Assembly: GCA_029858845.1 (NCBI GenBank)
Contig: JAOUEG010000008.1
Location: 1-19,526, forward strand
Length of the DNA: 19,526 nucleotides
Origin: Chloroflexota bacterium
GTDB taxonomy: Bacteria; Chloroflexota; Limnocylindria; Limnocylindrales; CSP1-4
Direction of reading: 5' to 3'
In this document: in pieces, positions 1 to 6,975 of the stretch
Numbering within the stretch: the stretch's first letter is position 1
Layout of the letters: every line of letters starts with the position of its first letter
Position numbers and translations under genes: made by a program
Notes under the pieces: generated by a model
What the model was told of the DNA's origin: nothing
Databases searched by the model: none
What the model saw: only the letters and a program-made list of their open reading frames with translations

Positions 1-278
1 CACATCCCTCGCGGGAAACGGACGCGTTCGCCCTGGACATCCGCCCCGGCGTCAGCGAGCAGGCCCAGCGCCGCCGGGTCACCACGGAACTCGATGCCGA
101 CCTCCTCGAGGATGACGTCGGCGTTGGCCTCGATGATCGAGAGGCCCTCGTCGCCGAGGACCTCGAACGGTGCCAGCTTGCGGGTGAGGAACGGCATCCG
201 CTCCACCTGGTGGCTGAGGCGTGCCGCACGCCGTCCCTCACGACCGCCGCTGCGGCGGTGGTTGGTCATCTCGGTCAT
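1..278 (-). CDS. MttB-superfamily corrinoid methyltransferase, N-terminal part (cut by window edge)
   Basis: Only the first 92 codons are present; the rest lies beyond position 1. The N-terminus has the arrangement usual for the trimethylamine methyltransferase (MttB/COG5598) superfamily: an Arg-rich opening (GRRAAR, residues 14-19), then PFLTRKLAPFEVL, EANADVILEEVGIEF, and ERVRFPRG near the cut. Family members transfer a methyl group from a methylamine to a cognate corrinoid protein; non-pyrrolysine members such as MtgB use glycine betaine. The ATG at 278 is preceded by GGAGG with a 6-nt spacer and overlaps the stop codon of the RACo gene (ATGA), so the two are probably translationally coupled. 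The upstream corrinoid protein, methyl-THF transferase and activator supply the rest of the system. Substrate cannot be decided: the position where a pyrrolysine UAG codon would lie is outside the window. Glycine betaine is inferred from the transporter, aldehyde dehydrogenase and dimethylglycine dehydrogenase nearby. Confidence 0.85.
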   Translation of the reverse strand, partial: MTEMTNHRRSGGREGRRAARLSHQVERMPFLTRKLAPFEVLGDEGLSIIEANADVILEEVGIEFRGDPAALGLLADAGADVQGERVRFPRGM

Positions 279-2389
279 TCGTCACCTCCCGCGCTGTTCG
301 CGGCGGCCGCCGCCGCTCGACGTCGGTGTCGCTCCGCTCGTGGGTCCGCGCCGCGATCGGCGGTGGCCGGGCGCGCCGGCAGGGTCACCACCCGCTCCAG
401 GTTGGGATTGGGAGCCGACCGATGAGGTATGGCCAGGGCTTCCACGAAATGCTCCTGGAAGCGCGGCTCCACGGCCGTCTCGACCTTCTCCACCCGGCGG
501 ACCACGGCCTCGATCTCGCGCCGTGCCTCACCGGACAGCAGGGCGATCAGGGCGCCCGTCCCGGCCGCGTTGCCGGCGGCGCGCACGTGATCGAGTTCGC
601 AGTCGGGCACCAGACCCAGGATCATGGCGTGCAGCGGGTCGATCTGGCTGCCGAAGGCGCCGGCGAGACGCACATCGTCGACCGTATCCACCGCGAGCTT
701 GTCCATGAGCAGGCGGACGCCGGCGTACAGCGCCGCCTTGGCCAGCTGGATGGCCCGCACATCGCCCTGGGTCACGAGGATGCGCAGCCCGAGCGCATCC
801 GACGGGGCGCCGGCAGCTTGCCTGCCGGCCGACGCTCCGGAGCCGGGCCCCGGGTCGTGGAGCACGTAGCTGAACGTCCGCCCATCGGCGATGACGCGCG
901 GCGACCGCGCCGCGAGGGCACCGTCGATGACGCCGTCGGCGGTGACGACGCCGGCGAGGTAGAGCTCTGCCACGACCTCGATGATCCCCGAGCCGCAGAT
1001 CCCGGTGACGCCGGTGCCGGCGTCCGCCACCTGCTCGGCGAAGTCGGGGGCGTCCGACCATGCGTCCACGCCGATCACGCGAAACCGCGGCTCCAGCGAT
1101 GCCGGGTCGATCCGGACCCGCTCGATGGCGCCGGGTGCGGCGCGCTGGCCGGCGCTGATCTGGGCGCCCTCGAAGGCCGGCCCGGTAGGCGACGAGGCGG
1201 CCAGGAGACGGCGCCGGTCCCCGAGGACGATCTCGGCATTGGTGCCGACGTCGACGACGAGCGTCAGCCGGTCGGCGAGGTGCGGCTCCTCCGCCAGGAT
1301 CACGCCGGCCGTGTCGGCCCCGACGTGGCCGGCGATGCACGGCAGGAAGTAGGCCCGGGCGCCGGGATGCGCATGGAGGCCGAGTTCACTGACCGGCACC
1401 TCCACGGCCTCGTCCGTGGCGAGGGCGAACGGAGCCGAGCCCAGCGGCGTCGGATCGATGCCGAGCACGAGGTGGTGCATGATCGGGTTGCCGACCAGGG
1501 TCAGTTCCAGGACCTCGGCACGCTTGATGCCGGCGCGGTTGGCGAGGGTCGCCAGCAGGCCGTCCAATGCCTTGCGGACCGCGTCCGTGAGTTCCCGATC
1601 GCCACCCTCGTGCATCATCACGTAGCTCACCCGGCTCATGAGATCCTCGCCGAACCGGATCTGCGGATTCATCACGCCGGCGCTTGCCAGGATCGTGCCG
1701 TCCACCAAGTTCGCGAGGTGTCCGGCGATGGTGGTCGAACCGACGTCGATCGCCACGCCGAAGGCGCGGTCGTGGTAGCCGGGCCAGACCGCGATGATGT
1801 CTCGACCCCCGCGGACGGCGACCGTGACGCGGTAGTCCCCCTTGGTGAGCGCCGGCTGCAGCGCCCGGATCACGAGGAGGTCGGCGCGGAGATCGTCGAG
1901 CCGCCACTCCGTCCTGAGGGCATCGAACAGGCGACCGAGGTCGCCGGTCGGGGTGGCGAGGTCCGGTGGTACGACATCCACCGTGTGCAGGCGGACCACC
2001 GGGTCCAGCTCGAACGGCCGTGCGTCGAGGTCCTTGCGCACGACCTGGCGATGGACCTGGCTCTCCGGCGGGACGTCCACGACCGCGTCGCCGACGAGGC
2101 GGGCGACACACGCCAGGCGTCGCTCCGGCGCCAGGCCGACCTCCCAGCGGTAGGTCGTCTCGACCTCGCCCGGTTCGGAGAGGTGGGATGGGGCGGAGCT
2201 GATGCCGTGCTTGGCGAAATCACCGAACGCCGGCGCGACGGCACACCGACCGCAGATCCCGCGCCCTCCGCACACAGAGTCGATATCGACGCCGAGTGAG
2301 CGCGCGGCGTCCAGGACCGTGGTCCCCGACGGCACTCGACCACGTCGACCCGATGGCGTGAAGATGACCTGCGGGTCGGCGTCGGTCAT
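275..2389 (-). CDS. Reductive activator of corrinoid proteins (RACo; 2Fe-2S plus ASKHA ATPase)
   Basis: About 704 aa. It would reactivate the corrinoid protein by ATP-dependent reduction of accidentally oxidised Co(II) to Co(I). The N-terminus is a plant-type ferredoxin domain with cysteines at 40, 46, 49 and 94 (C-x5-C-x2-C ... C), which would bind one 2Fe-2S cluster. The C-terminal half is an actin-like (ASKHA, DUF4445) ATPase with phosphate/adenosine motifs AIDVGSTTIAG, VVDVGTNAEIVLG, GICGSGIIEVVAELY and LAGAFGSQIDP. Length and domain order fit RACo. I chose the ATG at 2389 (MTDADPQVIF), 7 nt after the upstream stop. A GTG at 2404 in the same frame would overlap the upstream gene by 8 nt; neither has a clear Shine-Dalgarno sequence. 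The gene ends in GGAGGTGACGAATGA, which holds the ribosome-binding site and start of the next gene. The last ~40 residues are Arg/Ala-rich and look like a lineage-specific tail. Confidence 0.93.
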   Translation of the reverse strand: MTDADPQVIFTPSGRRGRVPSGTTVLDAARSLGVDIDSVCGGRGICGRCAVAPAFGDFAKHGISSAPSHLSEPGEVETTYRWEVGLAPERRLACVARLVGDAVVDVPPESQVHRQVVRKDLDARPFELDPVVRLHTVDVVPPDLATPTGDLGRLFDALRTEWRLDDLRADLLVIRALQPALTKGDYRVTVAVRGGRDIIAVWPGYHDRAFGVAIDVGSTTIAGHLANLVDGTILASAGVMNPQIRFGEDLMSRVSYVMMHEGGDRELTDAVRKALDGLLATLANRAGIKRAEVLELTLVGNPIMHHLVLGIDPTPLGSAPFALATDEAVEVPVSELGLHAHPGARAYFLPCIAGHVGADTAGVILAEEPHLADRLTLVVDVGTNAEIVLGDRRRLLAASSPTGPAFEGAQISAGQRAAPGAIERVRIDPASLEPRFRVIGVDAWSDAPDFAEQVADAGTGVTGICGSGIIEVVAELYLAGVVTADGVIDGALAARSPRVIADGRTFSYVLHDPGPGSGASAGRQAAGAPSDALGLRILVTQGDVRAIQLAKAALYAGVRLLMDKLAVDTVDDVRLAGAFGSQIDPLHAMILGLVPDCELDHVRAAGNAAGTGALIALLSGEARREIEAVVRRVEKVETAVEPRFQEHFVEALAIPHRSAPNPNLERVVTLPARPATADRGADPRAERHRRRAAAAAANSAGGDE

Positions 2390-2396
2390 CCGACCG

Positions 2397-3311
2397 TCAA
2401 CCACCCGTGGCCGGGACGGGCCCGCGGCGGCGATTGAGCCGGCGGCCGCCGGCCTCGCCCTCCGGCGGGGCGACCCTGAACTGTCGGATCCAGCGAGCGG
2501 CGTCGCGATCGTTGCCCATCAGCACGTCGCTGGCCATGACCGCATGGCGCACGCCCTCTGCGACCGGGTTGGTGATGGCCGAGGTCAGCCCGGAGGCGAT
2601 CGCCATGCTGAGGAAGGCGGCGTTGATACCTTCGCGATTCGGCAGGCCGAAACTCACGTTGGAGGCACCGCAGGTCGAGTTGACCCCGAGCTCGTCCCGC
2701 AATCGGCCCAGGATGCGGAAGACCTGGCGCCCTGCGCCAGGCAGGGCGCCGATCGGCATGAGTAGCGGGTCCACGATGATGTCCTCGCGTGGGACGCCGT
2801 GATCGGCCGCTCGCTCCACGATCCGTTTCGCCACGGCGAAGCGGACGTCCGGGTCCATCGAGATTCCGGTCTCGTCGTTGCTGATCGCGACCACGGCACA
2901 GCCGTACTTCTTGACCAGCGGCAGGACCCGTTCCAGGCGCTCCTCCTCGCCGGTCACGCTATTCAGCAGAGCCTTGCCCTGATACACGGCGAGGCCGGCC
3001 TCGAGCGCCTCCACGATGGACGAGTCGATGGACAACGGAAGATCGGTCAGGGACTGCACGAGCTGGATGGTCCGGGCCAGGATGGCTGGCTCGTCGGCAA
3101 GCGGGATACCGGCGTTGACGTCCAGCATGTGGGCGCCCGCCTCCACCTGGGCGATCGTGTCGCGCTCGACGCGCGAGAAGTCGCCGGCCTTCATCTCCTC
3201 GGCGAGGAGCTTGCGTCCGGTCGGATTGATGCGCTCGCCGATGACCACGAACGGCTGGTCGTCGCCGATGACGACCTCGCGGGTGGCAGAGCTGACGACG
3301 GTCCTGGTCAT
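2397..3311 (-). CDS. mtgA: Methyltetrahydrofolate:corrinoid methyltransferase (MtgA/AcsE-like, pterin-binding)
   Basis: 304 aa with a dihydropteroate-synthase-like TIM barrel filling almost the whole protein. Recognisable pieces are GERINPTGRKLLAEEM (pterin-site start), DVNAGIP, LSIDSS, LLNSVTGEEER, VVAISNDETGISM, DIIVDPLLMPIG and CGASNVSFGLPNR. These match the methyl-THF cobalamin methyltransferase family (MtgA, AcsE, MetH folate domain). In this setting it would transfer the methyl from methyl-Co(III) corrinoid protein to tetrahydrofolate, feeding the one-carbon pool. The ATG at 3311 overlaps the previous gene's stop as ATGA, and TTGGAG lies upstream. Residues after about 280 (PPEGEAGGRRLNRRRG) are a short basic tail outside the family core. 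The direction of transfer is inferred from the catabolic neighbours; the enzyme is reversible in principle. Confidence 0.92.
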   Translation of the reverse strand: MTRTVVSSATREVVIGDDQPFVVIGERINPTGRKLLAEEMKAGDFSRVERDTIAQVEAGAHMLDVNAGIPLADEPAILARTIQLVQSLTDLPLSIDSSIVEALEAGLAVYQGKALLNSVTGEEERLERVLPLVKKYGCAVVAISNDETGISMDPDVRFAVAKRIVERAADHGVPREDIIVDPLLMPIGALPGAGRQVFRILGRLRDELGVNSTCGASNVSFGLPNREGINAAFLSMAIASGLTSAITNPVAEGVRHAVMASDVLMGNDRDAARWIRQFRVAPPEGEAGGRRLNRRRGPVPATGG

Positions 3312-3691
3312 GCGGACTCCAAGGTCGTGTCGGACGCGGATGGCGTGGCGGCAACCTTGCCCGGCGTCTCATCGTGGGCGGGCGGGAAGGCCGGCCCCCC
3401 GTCGACGCCGCCGGCGGTGATGAGCTGCGCCAGGCGATGCTTGTCGTACTCGGTCTCGAGGCGCTCCACCTCGGCCGCCACCTCGGCGTCGAGGTCCTCG
3501 CCGCACGGCCGCGCCACCTTGCGCCACTCCTCGATGTAGGCGTCATACGTGCGCTTGCCGGCGCGGCTGGCGGCCTTGTCGATGGCCACCTGGAAGCGCG
3601 GGTGGAGCACGATCTTGCTGGACCGGCGTCCGTCGCGCGCCGTCACCTGCGCCGGGATGTCCCGCCACCAGATGATCGTCATCGTTGCCAT
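3308..3691 (-). CDS. Small 'virulence factor' family protein (PF13769-like) of the corrinoid operon
   Basis: 127 aa from the ATG at 3691, which follows the upstream stop by 4 nt and has GGAGG about 11 nt upstream; a second ATG at 3682 gives MTIIWWRDIPAQV directly. The opening TIIWWRDIPAQVTARDGRR and the central YIEEWRKVA are what I remember of the small family labelled 'virulence factor' in databases. That label is historical, and I know of no established biochemical function. The family occurs beside corrinoid methyltransferase genes in other bacteria, so it more likely has an accessory role in methyl transfer. No signal peptide, membrane segment or metal-binding cysteine cluster is visible; the only cysteine is in RPCGEDLD. 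The Trp/Arg-rich start and Glu-rich helical centre suggest a small soluble protein. Its stop overlaps the start of the methyl-THF transferase gene (ATGA). Confidence 0.8.
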   Translation of the reverse strand: MATMTIIWWRDIPAQVTARDGRRSSKIVLHPRFQVAIDKAASRAGKRTYDAYIEEWRKVARPCGEDLDAEVAAEVERLETEYDKHRLAQLITAGGVDGGPAFPPAHDETPGKVAATPSASDTTLESA

Positions 3692-3695
3692 GGGA

Positions 3696-4304
3696 TCAGG
3701 AGCCTCCAGCGGTCGCGTGGTGGATGGTCGGGGCGAGATCGCCGTAGCCCGTGGCTCGACGTTCGAAGGCAAGTCCCAGGCGATCGGCGGCGACCTTCGC
3801 CCTGGCCGTCAGCTCGGCGTCATCCGTCTGGGCAAGGTAGACGAGCCGGCGGTAGTTGCCGAAGTAGGCGGGAAGCAGGTCCGGATGGCGGTCGAGTCCC
3901 AGGCCGACCATGACGAGCGATTCGAACTGGCGAGCCAGGAAGTCGGTCAGGTAGAACGTGCCGACTTCCTCGTCCTGCATGGCGGCGTACGCCGCGGACC
4001 CGGCGTAGAACTCGTAACAGTGGGCGCCCAGGATGCGCTCGACCCCCTCGCGCTCCAGCACGACGTCCAGGGCGCCACCCGTGCCGCAGTCCGCGTACGC
4101 CACGAAGATCCGCGGACCCGCGCCGAACTCGGCTCGCACCTGAGCGATCCTGGACTCCACCGCCGCGGCGATCTGCTCGGGGCGCATGTGCAACCGCGCA
4201 TCCACGCATTGGACGTGGACATCGGGGAGAGCTTCCGTGAGGGCCAGCAGTTCACGAGCCAGCGCTCCGCAACCGATGACGACGACCCGAGGCGCCGAGC
4301 GCAC
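3696..4304 (-). CDS. DUF1638 protein of the corrinoid operon
   Basis: About 202 aa from the GTG at 4304, which is 19 nt past the corrinoid gene's stop and gives VRSAPRVVVIGCGALARELL. A GTG at 4343 in the same frame would overlap the corrinoid gene by about 20 nt and is possible. Either way the N-terminus is uncertain. Conserved-looking stretches are VVVIGCGALARE near the start, FVAYADCGTGGALD in the middle, and LGAHCYEFYAG followed by FYLTDFLARQFESLV. These fit the DUF1638 family, which has no assigned reaction. The three cysteines in GCG, DCGTGG and HCYEF are candidates for metal or thiol chemistry, and the first stretch resembles a nucleotide-binding strand-loop. The family is repeatedly found beside MttB-type methyltransferases and corrinoid proteins, so I infer a role in corrinoid handling or methyl transfer; no substrate can be named. 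Confidence 0.82.
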   Translation of the reverse strand: MRSAPRVVVIGCGALARELLALTEALPDVHVQCVDARLHMRPEQIAAAVESRIAQVRAEFGAGPRIFVAYADCGTGGALDVVLEREGVERILGAHCYEFYAGSAAYAAMQDEEVGTFYLTDFLARQFESLVMVGLGLDRHPDLLPAYFGNYRRLVYLAQTDDAELTARAKVAADRLGLAFERRATGYGDLAPTIHHATAGGS

Positions 4305-4323
4305 GGACGCTACCGCCGGAACC

Positions 4324-5025
4324 TCAGGCGCGGACGCGGGCACGGCGCTCGTCGATGAGGCGACGGGCCGTTTCGGCGGCAACGCCGGCGTCGCGGCAAT
4401 AGGCGTCCGCGCCGACCGCCATGCCGAATTCCTCGTTGAGGGGCGCACCGCCGACCAGGACGATGTAGTCGTCGCGCATGCCCCGATCCCGCAGCGTCTG
4501 GATGACGACCTTCATGTACGGCATCGTCGTGGTCAGCAGGGCGGACATCCCGAGGATGTCCGGCTTGTGCTCCTCGAGGGCGCTGATGAACTTGTCCGCG
4601 TCCGTGTTGATCCCGAGATCCACCACCTCGAACCCGGCACCTTCGAGCATCATCCCGACGAGGTTCTTGCCGATGTCATGGATGTCGCCCTTGACGGTGC
4701 CGATCACGACCTTGCCGACCGGCTCCGCCCCGGTCTCGGCGAGCAGCGGACGCAGGATCTCCATGCCCGCCTTCATCGCGTTGGCCGCCAGCAGGACCTC
4801 GGGGACGAAGAGGATCCCGTCGCGGAAATCGATGCCGACGATCTTCATCCCCGCGACGAGGGCGTCGTCCAGCACCTTGGTCGCTGGGAAGCCCCGCTCG
4901 AGCAGGATCCGGGTGCCCTCGACGACCTCGTCCCGCATCCCGTCATACAGGTCGTTGTGCATCTGCTCGACGAGGTCGTCGTCGGACAGACTTCGCAGGT
5001 CGATGTCCTGGTACTCGTCGGTCAT
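4324..5025 (-). CDS. mtgC: Corrinoid (B12-binding) protein of the methyltransferase system (MtgC/MtbC-like)
   Basis: 233 aa, the methyl carrier between the MttB-type enzyme and the methyl-THF transferase. Residues about 12-100 form the helical cap domain (ILLERGFPATKVLDDALVAGM, FVPEVLLAANAMKAGM). Residues about 104-225 form the Rossmann-like B12-binding domain. The key motif DIHDIG is at 114-119, with His116 the expected lower axial cobalt ligand; it is followed by MSALLTTTM and VLVGGAPLNEEFG, which line the nucleotide-tail pocket. Length fits methylamine/betaine corrinoid proteins. The ATG at 5025 has only a weak purine-rich sequence before it (GGAGCCGAG). This is the first gene of the operon and its promoter must lie in 5026-5154, shared with the divergent IclR gene. 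Confidence 0.94.
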   Translation of the reverse strand: MTDEYQDIDLRSLSDDDLVEQMHNDLYDGMRDEVVEGTRILLERGFPATKVLDDALVAGMKIVGIDFRDGILFVPEVLLAANAMKAGMEILRPLLAETGAEPVGKVVIGTVKGDIHDIGKNLVGMMLEGAGFEVVDLGINTDADKFISALEEHKPDILGMSALLTTTMPYMKVVIQTLRDRGMRDDYIVLVGGAPLNEEFGMAVGADAYCRDAGVAAETARRLIDERRARVRA

Positions 5026-5084
5026 CGGGACTCGGCTCCGGATCGGGGGTCCGCGCCACGGCGGATGTCAGTGGCCGCAGAGGG

Positions 5085-5101
5085 GTTCCACGATGTGGAA
5101 C
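5085..5101. promoter_or_regulatory. Candidate IclR operator, perfect inverted repeat
   Basis: GTTCCAC-gat-GTGGAAC is a perfect 7-bp inverted repeat with a 3-nt spacer in the gap between the corrinoid operon and the divergent IclR gene. A further half-site (TGGAACC) follows at 5114-5120. Size and symmetry fit operators of IclR-family dimers. It lies just upstream of a -10-like TATGAT at 5109-5114, where a bound repressor could block both directions. That the neighbouring IclR protein binds here is inferred from position. Confidence 0.55.
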
Positions 5102-5114
5102 TGTGCCGTATGAT
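5086..5114 (+). promoter_or_regulatory. Possible promoter of the IclR gene
   Basis: TATGAT at 5109-5114 matches the -10 consensus at five of six bases. With a 17-nt spacer the -35 position is TTCCAC at 5086-5091, a poor match that lies inside the inverted repeat. Transcription would start near 5121, giving a leader of about 34 nt. Support is moderate for the -10 and weak for the -35. Confidence 0.3.
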
Positions 5115-5154
5115 GGAACCCTGCGCGTCGCGAATCTAGCCGACCAGAGGGGCC

Positions 5155-5904
5155 ATGTCCAGCGTCCAGTCCATCAGGCGGGCCTTCGACGTCCTCGGCG
5201 CCCTCGCCGACGGGCCGCTGGGCGTGACCGACGTGGCCGAACGATCCGGCCTGCCCAAGTCGACGGCCGCTCGGATGCTGGCCACGCTGGCTCACGAGGG
5301 TGCCGTGGAGCAGGTCTCGGGCGCCACCTCCTACCGGCTCGGCCCACGCCTGGTGACCCTCGCCTCGGGTCTCACGCCGACCCGGTCACTGGCGGCGGTG
5401 GCGCACCCCACGCTGGAGGAGCTGGCCGTGGCCTCCGGCGAGGCAGCAGGGCTGTCCGTGCCGGACGGCGACCTCGTCCACTACATCGATCAGGTCGCCG
5501 CGCCGAACCCGGTGTCGGTCCGGGACTGGACGGGCACGCGGGCGCCGCTCCATGCCGTCTCGTCCGGGCAGGTCCTCCTCGCCTTTCGCATGCCCGCCGC
5601 CGTCAACCACTACCTGGCCCGCCCGATGGAAGGGTTCACGGCACGGACGTTGACCGAGCCTGAGAGCGTGCGCTCACGCCTGCATGCGATCCGGCGGGCG
5701 GGCTATGCGTGGGCGATCGAGGAGTTCGACGAGGGGATCTCGTCGGTGGCGGCGCCGATCGCCGATGCCTCGGGCGAGGTGGTGGCGGCCCTGCACCTGC
5801 ACGGCCCGTCCTATCGCTTCCCCGCGGCGGGGCAGGAGGCCGCGACAGCCACGATGGTCGTCGCGGCGGCCGCCCGCATCGCGGACGGCCTGCGCCACAG
5901 CTGA
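5155..5904 (+). CDS. IclR-family transcriptional regulator, divergent from the corrinoid operon
   Basis: 249 aa. Residues 1-65 form a winged helix-turn-helix opening with the family's typical VQSIRRAFDVLGALADGP; the recognition region is LGVTDVAERSGLPKSTAARML. Residues about 80-245 form the IclR effector-binding (GAF-like) domain, including LHAVSSGQVLLAF and GYAWAIEEFDEGISSVAAPI. The start at ATG 5155 puts the conserved VQSIRRAF at residue 4; AGAGGGG lies immediately upstream with a short spacer. It is transcribed away from the corrinoid methyltransferase operon, with a palindrome in between, so I infer it controls that operon and probably itself. Effector unknown; glycine betaine or dimethylglycine would fit the context. 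Confidence 0.93.
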   Translation: MSSVQSIRRAFDVLGALADGPLGVTDVAERSGLPKSTAARMLATLAHEGAVEQVSGATSYRLGPRLVTLASGLTPTRSLAAVAHPTLEELAVASGEAAGLSVPDGDLVHYIDQVAAPNPVSVRDWTGTRAPLHAVSSGQVLLAFRMPAAVNHYLARPMEGFTARTLTEPESVRSRLHAIRRAGYAWAIEEFDEGISSVAAPIADASGEVVAALHLHGPSYRFPAAGQEAATATMVVAAAARIADGLRHS

Positions 5905-5906
5905 CG

Positions 5907-5930
5907 GCCCGGGGCTACTCGGCGCCGGGC
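5907..5930. terminator. Possible shared terminator hairpin between convergent genes
   Basis: GCCCGG at 5907-5912 and CCGGGC at 5925-5930 form a perfect 6-bp stem around a 12-nt loop, spanning the 10-nt gap between two convergent stop codons and the last codons of the minus-strand gene. There is no T tract on either side, so intrinsic termination would be weak. Confidence 0.25.
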
Positions 5931-6271
5931 GCGGCGACCGGAGGTGCGCCGGCCGACGGGGCGGCCTGGCCGACGGGCTCCAGGTCGATGGTCCGAACCT
6001 GGCGGGTCTTGCCCGCCTCGGTCCGCACGACCGCCTGTGGGATGACACCGCTCACCAGTCGTTCGATGACGGCGATCTCACCGGCATACAGTCCGCTGCC
6101 GGCGATCCGGACGCGTCCCCCGACGGCGAGGCCGGCGCGGCCCTTGCCGGCACTCAGGTCGATCGTGGCGACCGTGGGCCGGACATACGGGGCATCCGTT
6201 GGCAGCCCTGATGGCGGAGCCGGCCGGTTGGCGGTCTTGGGCGGGGGATACGTGACCTTGCGTTTTCGCAC
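5915..6271 (-). CDS. Small conserved-looking protein, possible KOW/SH3-like fold
   Basis: 118 aa from a GTG at 6271 preceded by AGGAG with a 5-nt spacer, which fixes the start well. The N-terminus is basic and proline-rich (RKRKVTYPPPK, then RPAPPSGLP), suggesting disorder. The core (about residues 40-100) reads GLAVGGRVRIAGSGLYAGEIAV and then VVRTEAGKTRQVRTIDLEPV. Its alternating hydrophobic strands and the 'G-x-VRI-G-x-G-x-YAGE' pattern resemble KOW/SH3-like small barrels that bind RNA or protein. The C-terminus is Ala/Pro-rich. I do not recognise a named family and assign no function. It is followed convergently by the IclR gene and has no obvious link to betaine metabolism. Confidence 0.68.
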   Translation of the reverse strand: MRKRKVTYPPPKTANRPAPPSGLPTDAPYVRPTVATIDLSAGKGRAGLAVGGRVRIAGSGLYAGEIAVIERLVSGVIPQAVVRTEAGKTRQVRTIDLEPVGQAAPSAGAPPVAAPGAE

Positions 6272-6367
6272 GGGCTCTCCTGTGGTGGTCGGGCTACCGA
6301 TCGGATCGGCAGATCATGGTCGAACCGTGCGAACCATCGCACATCCGCGCAATAGGGCGCGCCGAAA

Positions 6368-6392
6368 CGATCGCCGGGGCTGCCGGCGATCG
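6368..6392 (-). terminator. Terminator hairpin downstream of the YtxH-like gene
   Basis: A perfect 10-bp stem, CGATCGCCGG / CCGGCGATCG, with a 5-nt loop (GGCTG). Read on the minus strand it is followed by TTTCGG, a short T run, and it lies about 65 nt after the stop of the YtxH-like gene and 97 nt before the start of the next minus-strand gene. Stem length and position fit an intrinsic terminator; the T run is short. Confidence 0.55.
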
Positions 6393-6456
6393 CGCCAGAG
6401 GACCGCCCGGGGCCTCGGTCGAGCCGCGGGCTGTCATGGGTCGGGGGTACCGAGCC

Positions 6457-6825
6457 TCAGCTGCCGGCGTTCTCAGCGACGTCCTTCGCGGCCTTCTTGA
6501 CCCGCTCCGTCATCGCCTCGGCCTCGGCGGCCGCCTCGGCGGCCGTCGCGCTGGCCGCGTCGAGCGCGTCACCAGCCTGACGGCCGTTGCCCGAGGAGGC
6601 AGCCGCATCCACGGCCTCCTGCCCCTTGGCGCGCATCTCTGCCAGCTGGGAGTTCACCGTGCTCTGGATCTCGCGCGTCCGCGCCTCCAGCTGGTCGCCG
6701 ATCTCTCCGAGGCGCTGCTCGACACGATACTGGTCGCGGAAGCGCTCACCGGAGCGGGACATGTACCAGGCCGCGGCGCCCGCGGCGAGGGCCACGCCCG
6801 TCACCACGCCACTCATGAATCCCAT
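6457..6825 (-). CDS. YtxH-like small membrane protein with coiled-coil tail
   Basis: 122 aa starting at ATG 6825, with a strong AAGGAGG and a 7-nt spacer. Residues about 5-22 (SGVVTGVALAAGAAAWYM) form one transmembrane segment close to the N-terminus, followed by SRSGERFRDQYR and a long, highly charged and Ala-rich helical region (RLGEIGDQLEARTREIQSTVNSQ onward by content) likely to form a coiled coil. This is the layout of YtxH/gas-vesicle-like envelope proteins, a loosely defined group often linked to stress but without an established reaction. The gene stands alone: it has its own ribosome-binding site and a hairpin downstream. No link to its neighbours is visible. Confidence 0.75.
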   Translation of the reverse strand: MGFMSGVVTGVALAAGAAAWYMSRSGERFRDQYRVEQRLGEIGDQLEARTREIQSTVNSQLAEMRAKGQEAVDAAASSGNGRQAGDALDAASATAAEAAAEAEAMTERVKKAAKDVAENAGS

Positions 6826-6940
6826 CGCAGATCCTCCTTGTGAAGCTCCTCAGGTCAGTCTCTGATTCTACGCCTGGATCCGATCGATGCGGTCAGGGCG
6901 TTCCGTCGCCGTGCTCGGGCCGGGCCCCGTGCGACCGTCG

Positions 6941-6965
6941 CGGTGCCCGTTTCGCCGCGGCACCG
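6941..6965 (-). terminator. Candidate terminator hairpin after etfA
   Basis: CGGTGCC at 6941-6947 and GGCACCG at 6959-6965 form a perfect 7-bp stem with an 11-nt loop, beginning about 10 nt beyond the etfA stop codon. No T tract follows on the minus strand, so this may be a factor-assisted or RNA-stabilising stem rather than a classical terminator. Confidence 0.35.
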
Positions 6966-6975
6966 TGCCGCCGGG

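Noticed and set aside
221..2299. Long plus-strand frame opposite the RACo gene
   Set aside because: His/Asp/Arg/Gly-rich shadow of the minus-strand gene, which has four ferredoxin cysteines and ASKHA motifs.
3308..3691. Reading the small 'virulence factor' family protein as a pathogenicity gene
   Set aside because: The name is a database label. Operon position inside a corrinoid methyltransferase cluster points to methyl metabolism.
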